Shown in pieces: positions 40,204 to 48,406 of a DNA stretch of 64,000 nt. A program made the position numbers and the translations under genes. The stretch spans positions 468,125-532,124 of the forward strand of contig CAVOXY010000001.1 of NCBI GenBank assembly GCA_963700515.1. Direction: 5' to 3'. The stretch's first letter is position 1; the number at the start of each line of letters is the position of its first letter. Source of the DNA: JAJRVM01 sp963700515 (GTDB lineage: Bacteria; Planctomycetota; Planctomycetia; Pirellulales; Pirellulaceae). The notes under the pieces were generated by a model that saw only the letters and a program-made list of their open reading frames with translations, did not search any database and was not told the origin of the DNA.

Positions 40204-40392
40204 CGGTCGGTAGCTGGCCAGTTGTGGTCCCCCTGGGATAAACCCAGGGGAAACCGGAGGGAGTGTCGGCGGGTCGGTAGCTGGCCAGTTGTGGTCCCCC
40301 TGGGATAAACCCAGGGGAAACCGGAGGGAGTGTCGCCGGTGTCGGTAGCTGGCCAGTTGTGGTCCCCCTGGGATAAACCCAGGGGAAACCAG
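40204..40392 (-). repeat. Stem-loop repeat R3, three tandem copies
   Basis: Three ~67-base copies begin at gtcggtagctgg (40206, 40273, 40341) and are almost identical. Each contains CCCCTGGG-ATAAA-CCCAGGGG, a perfect 8-bp stem with an A/T loop, next to a conserved ccagttgtgg box. A diverged copy in the opposite orientation lies at 58,602-58,653. On the minus strand the array lies 3' of the von Willebrand A gene. Confidence 0.9.
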
Positions 40393-40499
40393 ACTCAAAT
40401 TGACGCGGGAAGTGAGATGTACGGCAGTCGTAGCTGAGACCGCCAAGGGCTCAGCAGCACCGGCGACAGATGTTCCATCGCGATTCCCGAGAAGGACAA

Positions 40500-40565
40500 G
40501 AGGACGGGGTGACAAAAAGAAAAGTCGGCACAGGAGATTTTTTGTCATCCGATTTTTTTGTCCTT
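40500..40565. repeat. Inverted repeat built on gacaaaaa / tttttgtc
   Basis: GGTGACAAAAAG (about 40,508-40,519) faces TTTTTTGTCATCC (about 40,538-40,550), and a second T-rich arm, ttttttgtcc, follows at ~40,553-40,562. The arms are imperfect. Seen on the minus strand it is a hairpin 3' of the von Willebrand A gene, with T-runs, so it could serve as a terminator. Confidence 0.5.
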
Positions 40566-40761
40566 CATCTGCCCCGTCCAAGGTCTCTGGCACCATCTCG
40601 AGATTATTCGATATGCCTTCCTTTGTTGCGCGCTCGGACGCCCTCATTCTGCTTCGCCTGAGTCCGGGCATGCGCGTGATTGCTCAGCAGATTGTAATTG
40701 CCCACGTCAACCGCGAGCGGATAACAAGACCCACAAATAACATCTTCAGGCCGGCACCGCG

Positions 40762-41922
40762 TCAGCGTTTTTCCTCGAGCAGTTTAAATGCTTCGAGGAC
40801 TTTTGCGCGATGGCGGCTGCCGAAAACGAGGACCATCAGCTGCGTCATGATTTGGCGTTCGTCGGCTGTCAGGAACGCCTCGCCCCCACCGACTTCGGCA
40901 ATCTCCGTGAATTCGCGGAGTGGTCGTCGAGCGCGGCAGGTAACCGTACTGACAATTCCTTTTTCCTGCCCGTGGAAATCGGAGGCCAAACGCAGGCACG
41001 TGGGAAGATCCGCTTGATGGGGCGGAGCGTCTCCAAAGATGAGAATGATCTTACGGGCGCGGGGACTGAACGTGTTCTGTTCAATGGACCAGCGCAGGCC
41101 CTCATGTACAGACTCGGGTTCGTCTCCACCACCATTGGCACGAATGCCCGACAGGAAGTATTCGATTTGCTGGAGGTCATTGGTCAGGGGGAGTCCACGC
41201 ACAATATACTCATCGCCCTGATCACGGTAGGTGCAGATACTAATGCGTGCCTTGGGGACCAGTGTCAGGAGTGTCGAACCGATGCGTTTGATCTGCCCTT
41301 TGACCTGATCGATTTCCCCCTGCATACTCCCCGTGCTGTCAAAGGTCAGGACGATGTCGAGCCCGTTGCGGCGCAGCGACTGCAGCAGGCCGTCCCAGCC
41401 GCCGCCGGCCATGGAACCGCCCCCCACGGTTGTGGCTCCCAAATCGAACGCGGTGGCCTCGCCTCCGCCCGCGGACGGGGAGGCCACCACCATCTCTTCG
41501 GTACTAGCACTCTCGCTGCTCGTGTCCACGGGTGGCTCCGACTCCAAGGACTCCGCAAAGTCCTGGCTCGTTTCCGACACGACCTCGGTTGCTTTCAGCT
41601 GTTCGTCTTGCGAATCTCCCAACTTCTCCGACGGAAGTCTGCCGATCAGCACGTCTTCTCCCAGCCCCTCCCCGCTATAGGAATCGTAAGTGATCAGAGC
41701 GAGGATCAGGATCAGGACCATGTGAAAGATCAGCGACAGGAGCCCCGACATGGAGTTCTGCAGCCAATGGGACGGCTCCACCTTCTCGGCGGGCTGTTCG
41801 ACGTCGTCGGTCGCCTTCGGCAAACGAATTTCGCCCCGACAATGCGGGCAGCGACCTTTCCCCCCTAGCTGCGAAGCAGTAATGGAAAAGGCTTGGCCAC
41901 AGTGAATGCAAGACATGCGCAT
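40762..41922 (-). CDS. Zinc-ribbon, membrane-anchored von Willebrand A protein
   Basis: About 386 residues. It begins with a small zinc ribbon (SCIHCGQAF ... GRCPHCRGEIRLP, two CxxC pairs, MJ0042-like), then a membrane helix (LLSLIFHMVLILILALITY), an acidic linker of ~100 residues, and a vWA domain with the MIDAS motif DIVLTFDSTGSM, the conserved Thr region, and KIILIFGDAPPH. The MIDAS site binds a divalent metal and a ligand protein. ATG 41922 is chosen since GGAGAT lies 9 bases upstream; the frame is open from 41,943. Such proteins often act in complex assembly or as envelope adaptors. Partner unknown. Confidence 0.85.
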   Translation of the reverse strand: MRMSCIHCGQAFSITASQLGGKGRCPHCRGEIRLPKATDDVEQPAEKVEPSHWLQNSMSGLLSLIFHMVLILILALITYDSYSGEGLGEDVLIGRLPSEKLGDSQDEQLKATEVVSETSQDFAESLESEPPVDTSSESASTEEMVVASPSAGGGEATAFDLGATTVGGGSMAGGGWDGLLQSLRRNGLDIVLTFDSTGSMQGEIDQVKGQIKRIGSTLLTLVPKARISICTYRDQGDEYIVRGLPLTNDLQQIEYFLSGIRANGGGDEPESVHEGLRWSIEQNTFSPRARKIILIFGDAPPHQADLPTCLRLASDFHGQEKGIVSTVTCRARRPLREFTEIAEVGGGEAFLTADERQIMTQLMVLVFGSRHRAKVLEAFKLLEEKR

Positions 41923-41991
41923 GAGTGAAATCTCCACACGCATTCTTTCGCAGTCGCCGTCGAGTTGTCAAGCGAGAGGCTGGCAAGCGGT

Positions 41992-43060
41992 TTACCGCAC
42001 TGCTGCGGCGTCCTGGGAGGCGATGACCGCAGGATGGTGACCGCCTTCGTAGATGCTGAATTCCGCCCATACGGGAAGATGGTCGGAGACCTGCAGAGCC
42101 TGGTCGAGGGTCAGATTGTACTGGCGCATGAAATCGTAGACGCCGCTCCGTCCGGCATATTCGCACGTGGCCCGCAATTGAAAGACCAGATTGTCGTATT
42201 GACGCGTCTGCTGCGTGTCGGTGGGGTGTTCGGCAATGGTGGCCAGAAAACCCGATATGCGCCCCAAATCGCCCATGTGCTGGTCGTCCAGATTGAAGTC
42301 CCCCAGCATGATCAAATCGTCCTCACCCCGGCCGTCGTCGCGAATTTTGAAGTAGGCATCTGCCAGCACCTTGATTTCCTCCTGCACTTCGTCGGAATCG
42401 GTGTGGATATTGACCAGCGTGAAAGTGAACGCTTGATCGGGGTCCGGTCCCCGCGCCGAAAAAACCGACCAGTGGCGGGCGATGTAGCAGGTCATCGGGA
42501 TCGTCAACCGTGTACGCCGCACTCCGGTCCGTCTCGATCGTCGCCTGGTTAAAGACAAACACAAACTGCTGCTTGTCCGCGGTGCGACCGACTTGCGGGC
42601 CTGCCAAGAGGGAATAATGATCCCCCGCTTCGTTCACGCGGTCCAGCAAGTTCCGCAACACGTCGGGGCGGCCTGAGCAGACTTCCTGCAGTGCGACGAT
42701 GTCAAATTCGCGAATGATACGTGCCAGCACTTCCATCACGGCCGGGTTTTCAGCCTTGGTGGGACCAAACGACTGCAAGTTGAAAGAGGCAATGCGAATC
42801 GTTTCCTGGTCCCGCCGTGCAATCGGAATGTCGCCTTCCGCATCGGCCGTGCTGTCGCGGCGAATCAACTTCAGCTGACTCAGTCCGCGAATCTCGAAAT
42901 GTTGCAGCAAGAACCAGCCGCCGACGGCCGCGACGGCCAGAAACAGCAGAAACGACGATCTTCCCACAGGTCTCCCCCGTTTCGCTCGTGTCGAATAAGT
43001 CCCGGTCACGACGAGTTGTGTGGACACGTACCCAGGTCCTTCATCGGCAGTCAACCGCAT
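41992..43060 (-). CDS. Endonuclease/exonuclease/phosphatase-family protein (frameshifted)
   Basis: About 355 residues. After an N-terminal membrane anchor (SSFLLFLAVAAVGGWFLLQHF) comes the DNase I-like fold: TIRIASFNLQSFG (Asn), DIVALQEV (metal Glu), VNIHTD, LIMLGDFNLDDQ (Asp and Asn) and VSDHLPVWAEF (catalytic Asp-His). The whole catalytic set is present, so it is likely an active phosphodiesterase or nuclease, anchored on the outer face of a membrane. One extra base in an A-run at 42,459-42,464 separates PLVGFF from SARGPDPDQ. ATG 43060 precedes the anchor. Substrate unknown. Confidence 0.85.
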
Positions 43061-43466
43061 CCCGCTTGAATGGGGCAGGGGACCGCACCCGGTGCGACCC
43101 ACGCAGTCATTGACCTCTGCGCGTTGGCCAACGTCGCGCCTTCCTGCCGGGGGTGGGTGTAGCGTCGCGGGAGGGGGGGAATGCTTAGTAGAGAAGTGAA
43201 GATTCGGTTGGCGTGGAAGGTGACTCGAGGGGCATGCTACCGTGGGAGCCACGGAGATTTCAAATCGCCTCAAACAGACGCTACCGCACCGGCGAGCGCG
43301 TCCCAAGGCGGCTGCGGACAGAGAGACAATACCATTTGCAGTGCCCGACAATACACCTCTATACTGAATTGCGAGACTCGGTAATGGCCGGTCGGTGGCA
43401 GTTCGCATTGCGCGGCTTTCGTGCGGAGACCTGTTCCTTGTGATCTTCGATGGACGAGTTGCAGTC
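43061..43466. other. Divergent intergenic region
   Basis: 406 bases between the EEP-family gene and the HEAT protein gene, expected to hold both promoters. No repeat or operator was recognised. Confidence 0.35.
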
Positions 43467-44681
43467 ATGTCTTGTCCGAGAATCTCATCCGTGAAGGCCA
43501 TATCCGTGAAGGCCATAGAGTGCGCCGTGTTGCTGTTTGTGCTCAGCGCCGTGCCTGATAGACCGGTACAGGCTGACGTATTCAAGCTGGTGCAAGGCGG
43601 ACAGTTGCAGGGCATCTGGCTCAATGAAGAGTCAGGGGAGAGCCAGCCGTACCAGGTCCGCACGTCGGTCGGCATCCGCATCGTGCTGGACCGATCCATG
43701 GTGCGGGAAGTGGTGCGCGAGCCGGCGCTGGAAAGGCAATACCAGCAAATGGTTGCCCGCCACGGAAACGATGTGGATGGTCAATGGGCGATTGCTCAGT
43801 GGTGTCGCGAACACGGTCTGAAAGAGCGGCGTCGGTATCATTTGCAGCGCATTTTGCGGCTGGAACCGAATCATGTCGGAGCACGTCTGGGTCTGGGCTA
43901 CTCGCAAGTTCGCGGCAACTGGGTCACTCAGGAAGAGTTCATGCGTGAGCAGGGTTACGTCCAATACCGCGGCCGCTGGCAGCTTCCTCAACGCGTCGAA
44001 TTGATGGAGGTCCAGCGAAAACGGGAGCTCGCCGAACGCCAGTGGTATCGGCAGCTGGTTCAATGGCGTGCCGATTTGGGCACGGAGCGAGCGGAGCGGG
44101 CTTCTGTGGCGATCGTGAGTATCAACGATCCTCACGCGGTGCGCGGGCTGAGGGTCGTCATGCGATCCGAGAGTTCGCAGCCAGCGAGGCTGCTCTGTGT
44201 GCAGGCGTTGCGCAATATTGGCACGCCCGATGCGCTCAGCGCCTTGCTCGATATCGTCTTGACGGATTCCGATGAAGAGGTGGTCTGCAGTTGTCTCGAT
44301 TGCCTGGCGGAAGCACGGCACCCACTGGTTCTCAAACAGCTGCTCGCGACGTTACGCCACGAGAACAACGCGTTGGTGAACCGAGCCGCCATGGCACTGG
44401 AGCGGCTGGGAGAGGATGACACCATCGCTCCGCTGATCGATGCGCTGGTTACTCGCCATATGCGGTTGCTGCCGATCCGTGATAGCGATGGCGACGTCGA
44501 GCTCAAGATGACGCCGGTCGATATCCCAAATCGAGATGTGTTGACTGCGCTGGTGAAGTTGACGGAATTCGCCGGTTTTGGCTTTGACAAGAAAGCCTGG
44601 AAGCAGTGGCGATACTTACAGGTCCAACAAGATCACACTCGGGAAGCTCAGACAGTCGAGCTGCGTCGCACGAAATCGTGA
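43467..44681 (+). CDS. Secreted HEAT-repeat protein
   Basis: 404 residues from ATG 43467. The signal peptide region (VKAIECAVLLFVLSAVPDRPVQA) is preceded by a perfect 15-base duplication giving SVKAISVKAI. The first half is mixed, with Trp-rich segments (GYVQYRGRWQLPQRVELM). From ~residue 210 HEAT-like helical repeats follow: PARLLCVQALRNIGTPDALSALLDI, EVVCSCLDCLAEARHPLVLKQLLATL, ALVNRAAMALERLGEDDTIAPLIDAL. The protein is probably periplasmic and a scaffold. A second HEAT protein is at 50.1-51.2 kb. The gene is intact. Confidence 0.75.
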   Translation: MSCPRISSVKAISVKAIECAVLLFVLSAVPDRPVQADVFKLVQGGQLQGIWLNEESGESQPYQVRTSVGIRIVLDRSMVREVVREPALERQYQQMVARHGNDVDGQWAIAQWCREHGLKERRRYHLQRILRLEPNHVGARLGLGYSQVRGNWVTQEEFMREQGYVQYRGRWQLPQRVELMEVQRKRELAERQWYRQLVQWRADLGTERAERASVAIVSINDPHAVRGLRVVMRSESSQPARLLCVQALRNIGTPDALSALLDIVLTDSDEEVVCSCLDCLAEARHPLVLKQLLATLRHENNALVNRAAMALERLGEDDTIAPLIDALVTRHMRLLPIRDSDGDVELKMTPVDIPNRDVLTALVKLTEFAGFGFDKKAWKQWRYLQVQQDHTREAQTVELRRTKS

Positions 44682-44747
44682 ATGTGCCCCTTGCCAGGCA
44701 GATGGAATGGGAAACGTCGCCGCACAGGGAATAGCTCGTGAGTTGTT

Positions 44748-46491
44748 CTAGCGACGCCAGGCCCAGCCCTCGCCGACGACGCTCAACGCCACACGATCTT
44801 CGAGGTTGGGACGGAAGATGGTCAGCAGCAGGAGCGGCAGGTACCAGGCCAGGTACAAGCCTCCCCCGTAACCGTGCCAGAACTGCGTGGCGACCATGAC
44901 CGCTGCGGAGCAACTCAGCAGCGTCCCCAGGCTCTTCTGGGCCGGCCAGATGGCTAACGAACCACACATCGCGACGAAGGCGGCCAGCACCGGATAGCGA
45001 TAGACAGGTGTCCAACCCAGACCCCAGATGCCACCGAGTCCTTCCATCTGCGGTGGCATCAGACCGAACATCTGCTTGAAACACTGCCAGAAGGCTTCCA
45101 TGTCGGGCGAAATGAATGCCAACGTCAACACCATGACCGCCAGCATGGAAACCAGCCCGATCAGGAATCGCAACAGCCCCCGCCGCCAATAAAAACTGAA
45201 CCAGAGGGGGAGCAAGAACAACGGGTAGTAGATGATGCCGATGGCCAGTCCCATGAATATCCCGGACACCAGCGGTCGTCGATAACAGAGAACCGCCCAC
45301 ACCAGCAGCGCAGCCGGCAGAGCATGGTCGACACGCCCCGTCATCTGTGAGGTGTACGGAAGCATCAAGTACAGCGTGGCCGCACCGATACCCATCTTGA
45401 CGTTGTTAAAGTGCCAATATCCGATCGCGATCATGCCGACCACGATCGCCAGGTGAGACAAGATCGCCACCAATTTAGCGATCGTCGTGTAAGCTCGAAC
45501 TTTCTTGACAAAGGCCTGGTCGCCTTCGCTCAAGTTGTCCCAGGCCACCGATAGCTTGGTCCCGTCATTTTTCTGCAGCTGCACGACCTCGTCGGAAGAT
45601 ACTCCCAGAAACTCCGCGTCGACGTCGACCAGCGCGGGGTCCGCGTCAGCTCGATACTTCCAGGAGCGAAAGCGCACCGATGGATCGTCCAGGCGTTGTC
45701 GAGCCAAGTTGCTTCCCATATTGACCGTCGGCAGACTCGGCAAAGCAAATACGATCGCATAGCCCGGGCCATGCCGATCGAGATCATCACTCGCCTGACG
45801 ACTCATCATCCGCTCCGCACTGGTCGGTCCGGCCAAATCGTCTGCCGTTGGGCGACTCGCCACCACGTTGGCCATCAAGAACACAAACAGCGAACAGCAG
45901 CTGAAGATCAAGCCGCCCGTGGTCATGTTCGGTTCCAACAGCGGCCGACGTACCATGGTGGGATCGATCAGCAAGCGGATCAACAGGAACAATCCGGCCG
46001 TCAGGAGCCAGATGAAACCAATCCGCTCGATCGTCTGCCCCTTGATCAGGTCCTGCTGGCGCGGAGGTCAATTCAGGAGCATTCCGCACGGGCGTCGCCA
46101 TCTTGCCGCCCAGGACGCACCTTCTTGCTGTTGCGCTCGTCCACCCGTTTGCTGTCCAAGAGAGTGGCGTCAGCCGCGCCCAGTGACTCGGGCGGGCTGG
46201 AAACCGTCGCGGCCGACTCCACCGGTGCCTCCGGCTCAGCCCCCAACTTCGCGGCGACCTGGTCCGCTGACTCCTTGGCGGCAGCTACGGCTGTCATGGC
46301 AATCCGCTGGGCATCCTGGCCTTCGGAGACCAGCAGCAGACCGGGGGCCAGCAGGATCAAGAGCACGAGATCCAGATTGCGCACGCTCCAAAAGCGGCCG
46401 AACTTAAAGAACAGGCCGATGATGAGCAGCGACGCCAGATAGACCCAGGTGGTGGGGTCTATCTTTTCATAATGGAACAGAATTTCGTTCA
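44748..46491 (-). CDS. Large multi-spanning membrane protein (frameshifted)
   Basis: About 580 residues. The first part (from ATG 46491) reads MNEILFHYEKIDPTTWVYLASLL, then FWSVRNLDLVLLILLAPGLLLV, and a long Ala/Glu linker. The second part reads RQQDLIKGQTIERIGFIWLL, then LLIRLLIDPTMVRRPLLEPN and about nine more helices, ending near FRPNLEDRVALSVVGEGWAWRR. The junction at ~46,060 needs one extra base to be removed; the total length is one over a multiple of three. A soluble segment of ~130 residues (45,470-45,850) sits between helices. I know no function; the arrangement suggests an integral inner-membrane protein. If the two parts are separate genes, the second has no good start codon. Confidence 0.65.
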
Positions 46492-46627
46492 TGATCCCGC
46501 GGTTTCCACGGTCCTCGGAGGGAAGTGTCCGGACCTGCAGAACCTTAACAGAATAGGTATATGGCGCAGATTTGCAAGAACCCGCGAATAGGTGCCTGGT
46601 ACGGTGTGGGTAGCATAAATGCATACA

Positions 46628-46643
46628 CCATAAAAGTTTATGG
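46628..46643. promoter_or_regulatory. AT-rich 16-bp palindrome upstream of the membrane-protein gene
   Basis: CCATAAA-AG-TTTATGG is a perfect 7-bp inverted repeat with a 2-base centre, in an AT-rich patch about 137 bases upstream of ATG 46491. Its size fits a dimeric repressor site. No regulator gene is adjacent except the MerR-like protein upstream. Confidence 0.35.
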
Positions 46644-46845
46644 CGTTCAGCGGGTGGAGTCTCCAGGTGCGGCCGGTGTATTCCCCGTCCTTTCAACCGC
46701 TGCAATCGTTAAACTAAAGGGCTTTTTGGGGGGTCCTGCCCACCGCACCGGGCCGTCATCCGGTGTGGCGACGGAGCACAATGGGAATGCGCAGGACGCG
46801 GTGCGGAACTGTGCATGATCGGTACGAAGGTCAACTTCACGCTTT

Positions 46846-46975
46846 CTCCCATAAGGAGACTAACGAGGCAGGGCCTCGCACCAATTACGAGCTACCGCTC
46901 GGTTCGGTCAATGCGCTTCCGTGGGTCGCTAGAACTTGACTCAAAATGTTCACGTCCTGCCCCCTAAGTAGACTG
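46846..46975 (-). repeat. Dispersed repeat R2, copy B
   Basis: Reverse complement of this interval aligns with 5605-5745. Both hairpins are kept (CGAGGCAGGGCCTCG and CGAGCTACCGCTCG on the + strand). Its 5' part overlaps the last ~8 codons and stop of the BRCT-MerR-TPR gene. Confidence 0.85.
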
Positions 46976-48164
46976 AATCGACTGCCAGCCGACCGCGCGC
47001 CTCGTCCGACCAGGGACTGCAGGGAGCGAGCAAGAGAAATTCGCGCCAGTGTTGTTCCGCTTCGGCAGATCTGCCGAGATCGTCCAGCGTTCGCGCGAGG
47101 TGATAGTGCACGTCAGCGTAGTCGCTGTGATAGAGCAATGCGCCCTGGAACGCCGCTACGGCCAGTTCCAACTGCCCGGTTTCCGCCAGCACGCACCCGA
47201 GATTCGCGCGGGCTTCCACATAGTCTTCATCGAGTTCAATGGCCACGTAATATCTTTCGCGCGCCGCGGGAACATCGCCCAGACGGTAGAGAAGTTCAGC
47301 CAATTGAAAGCAGGTTTCCGCGTTCGGACCTCCAGCGGCTAGTGCGGCGCGATACCACTCAGCCGCCATTGCCAATTTCCCTTCATCTTCATAACGCGCC
47401 GCCGCCTCTCGCAACAACTCGGGATCAGTTGACGATAAGTTGTCACTCGGAAGAGGCAGCGTTTCTGGCAGATCATCCGGAGTGTGTGAAGTACGATCCT
47501 GGCGATCCAACGCCTCGAAGTCAATCCGGAGCTGCCCACCCGGCTCAATCAACCCGTCACCCTGGCGTAGAAGCAACTGTTGACCCTGGACGATCACGGA
47601 CAGTTGAGCCAACGGACGTTCTACGTCGGGCACGTATCGAGCCAGTTCCTCCAATTTGCGTTCGATGGCGTCAGGCGAGGCTCCCGCCGCCAGCAACTCG
47701 GCCAACTGCCGGGCGGTCGCCACTTCCTGGAAATCAAAATAGGGGAGACGCCGGACCTCACGTGTCGGCACAATCAGCTTGCGGCGATGCCAACGTCGAA
47801 TGATGGAAACGGGCACATCGAGCAATTCCGCCAGCATGGCGGGTGTATACAAACGCTGGTTCGATTCGCCGTCAAACATCCCCAAACGGCGCCACAATTC
47901 CGTTTCCGAGATGATCTCCAGCTTGCCTTCCGCTGCCAGTTCGCGAATCGACTCGTCCAGCAGGCTTTCTTCTTCCAGCGGCAACTCGTCGGCACCAATG
48001 ACGATCAGTTCGACATCGCCGCTCACCCGGTCCACGCAGTTCCCTCCCTGATTGCGGACCAGCTCCTTGGCGTCTCGCTTGGTCATGCCTCCCAATTTGC
48101 CGACCAGCGCCACGCGCAGGTCTTTCAGGATCAGCGAGTGGGTCGCGGAGTGCGATTTGGACAT
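46950..48164 (-). CDS. BRCT - MerR-like HTH - TPR protein
   Basis: 404 residues, intact. Residues ~12-65 resemble a BRCT domain (LKDLRVALVGKLGGMTKRDAKELVRNQGG, then VELIVIGADELPL) as in NAD-dependent ligase. Residues ~105-165 look like a MerR-type winged helix (LYTPAMLAELLDVPVSIIRRWHRRKLI then YFDFQEVATARQLAELL). After a ~70-residue linker, residues ~245-390 hold TPR units (CFQLAELLYRLGDVPAARERYYVAIELDEDY, NLGCVLAETGQLELAVAAFQGALL). ATG 48164 is preferred over 48,215, as the BRCT domain begins close by. It may be a DNA-binding adaptor; regulation by a small molecule is not indicated. Its last codons and stop lie in repeat R2. Confidence 0.75.
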   Translation of the reverse strand: MSKSHSATHSLILKDLRVALVGKLGGMTKRDAKELVRNQGGNCVDRVSGDVELIVIGADELPLEEESLLDESIRELAAEGKLEIISETELWRRLGMFDGESNQRLYTPAMLAELLDVPVSIIRRWHRRKLIVPTREVRRLPYFDFQEVATARQLAELLAAGASPDAIERKLEELARYVPDVERPLAQLSVIVQGQQLLLRQGDGLIEPGGQLRIDFEALDRQDRTSHTPDDLPETLPLPSDNLSSTDPELLREAAARYEDEGKLAMAAEWYRAALAAGGPNAETCFQLAELLYRLGDVPAARERYYVAIELDEDYVEARANLGCVLAETGQLELAVAAFQGALLYHSDYADVHYHLARTLDDLGRSAEAEQHWREFLLLAPCSPWSDEARGRLAVDSVYLGGRT

Positions 48165-48343
48165 GGGATCGTAGGCTGCTGGAGGAGGAGTTGGAACTAG
48201 GTTTTGCCACACCAATGGCCGCCGTAGGGCTCTGTCGAGCCAGTGTGGCCCAGATCGCGCAGACTGTCAATCGGCTGACCCGCGAGTAGGTGTCGCTGCG
48301 GCTGCTGCCCCACGTCTGGTTCGAATTACACCGCTTCGAGGAC

Positions 48344-48375
48344 AAAAAAAGCACGCATCAACAAGGATGCGTGCT
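48344..48375 (-). terminator. Rho-independent terminator of the YTV gene
   Basis: AGCACGCATC (48350-48359) and GATGCGTGCT (48366-48375) form a perfect 10-bp stem with a 6-base loop. On the minus strand the stem is followed by a run of seven T (48344-48350). It lies 32 bases after the stop of the YTV gene. Confidence 0.93.
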
Positions 48376-48406
48376 CTCAAGGGTCGGGTCGGCGGCCGCA
48401 CGGTCT

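Noticed and set aside
40204..40392. Possible CRISPR array
   Set aside because: Three direct repeats, but the units are contiguous with no variable spacers and no cas genes nearby. It is a tandem stem-loop repeat.
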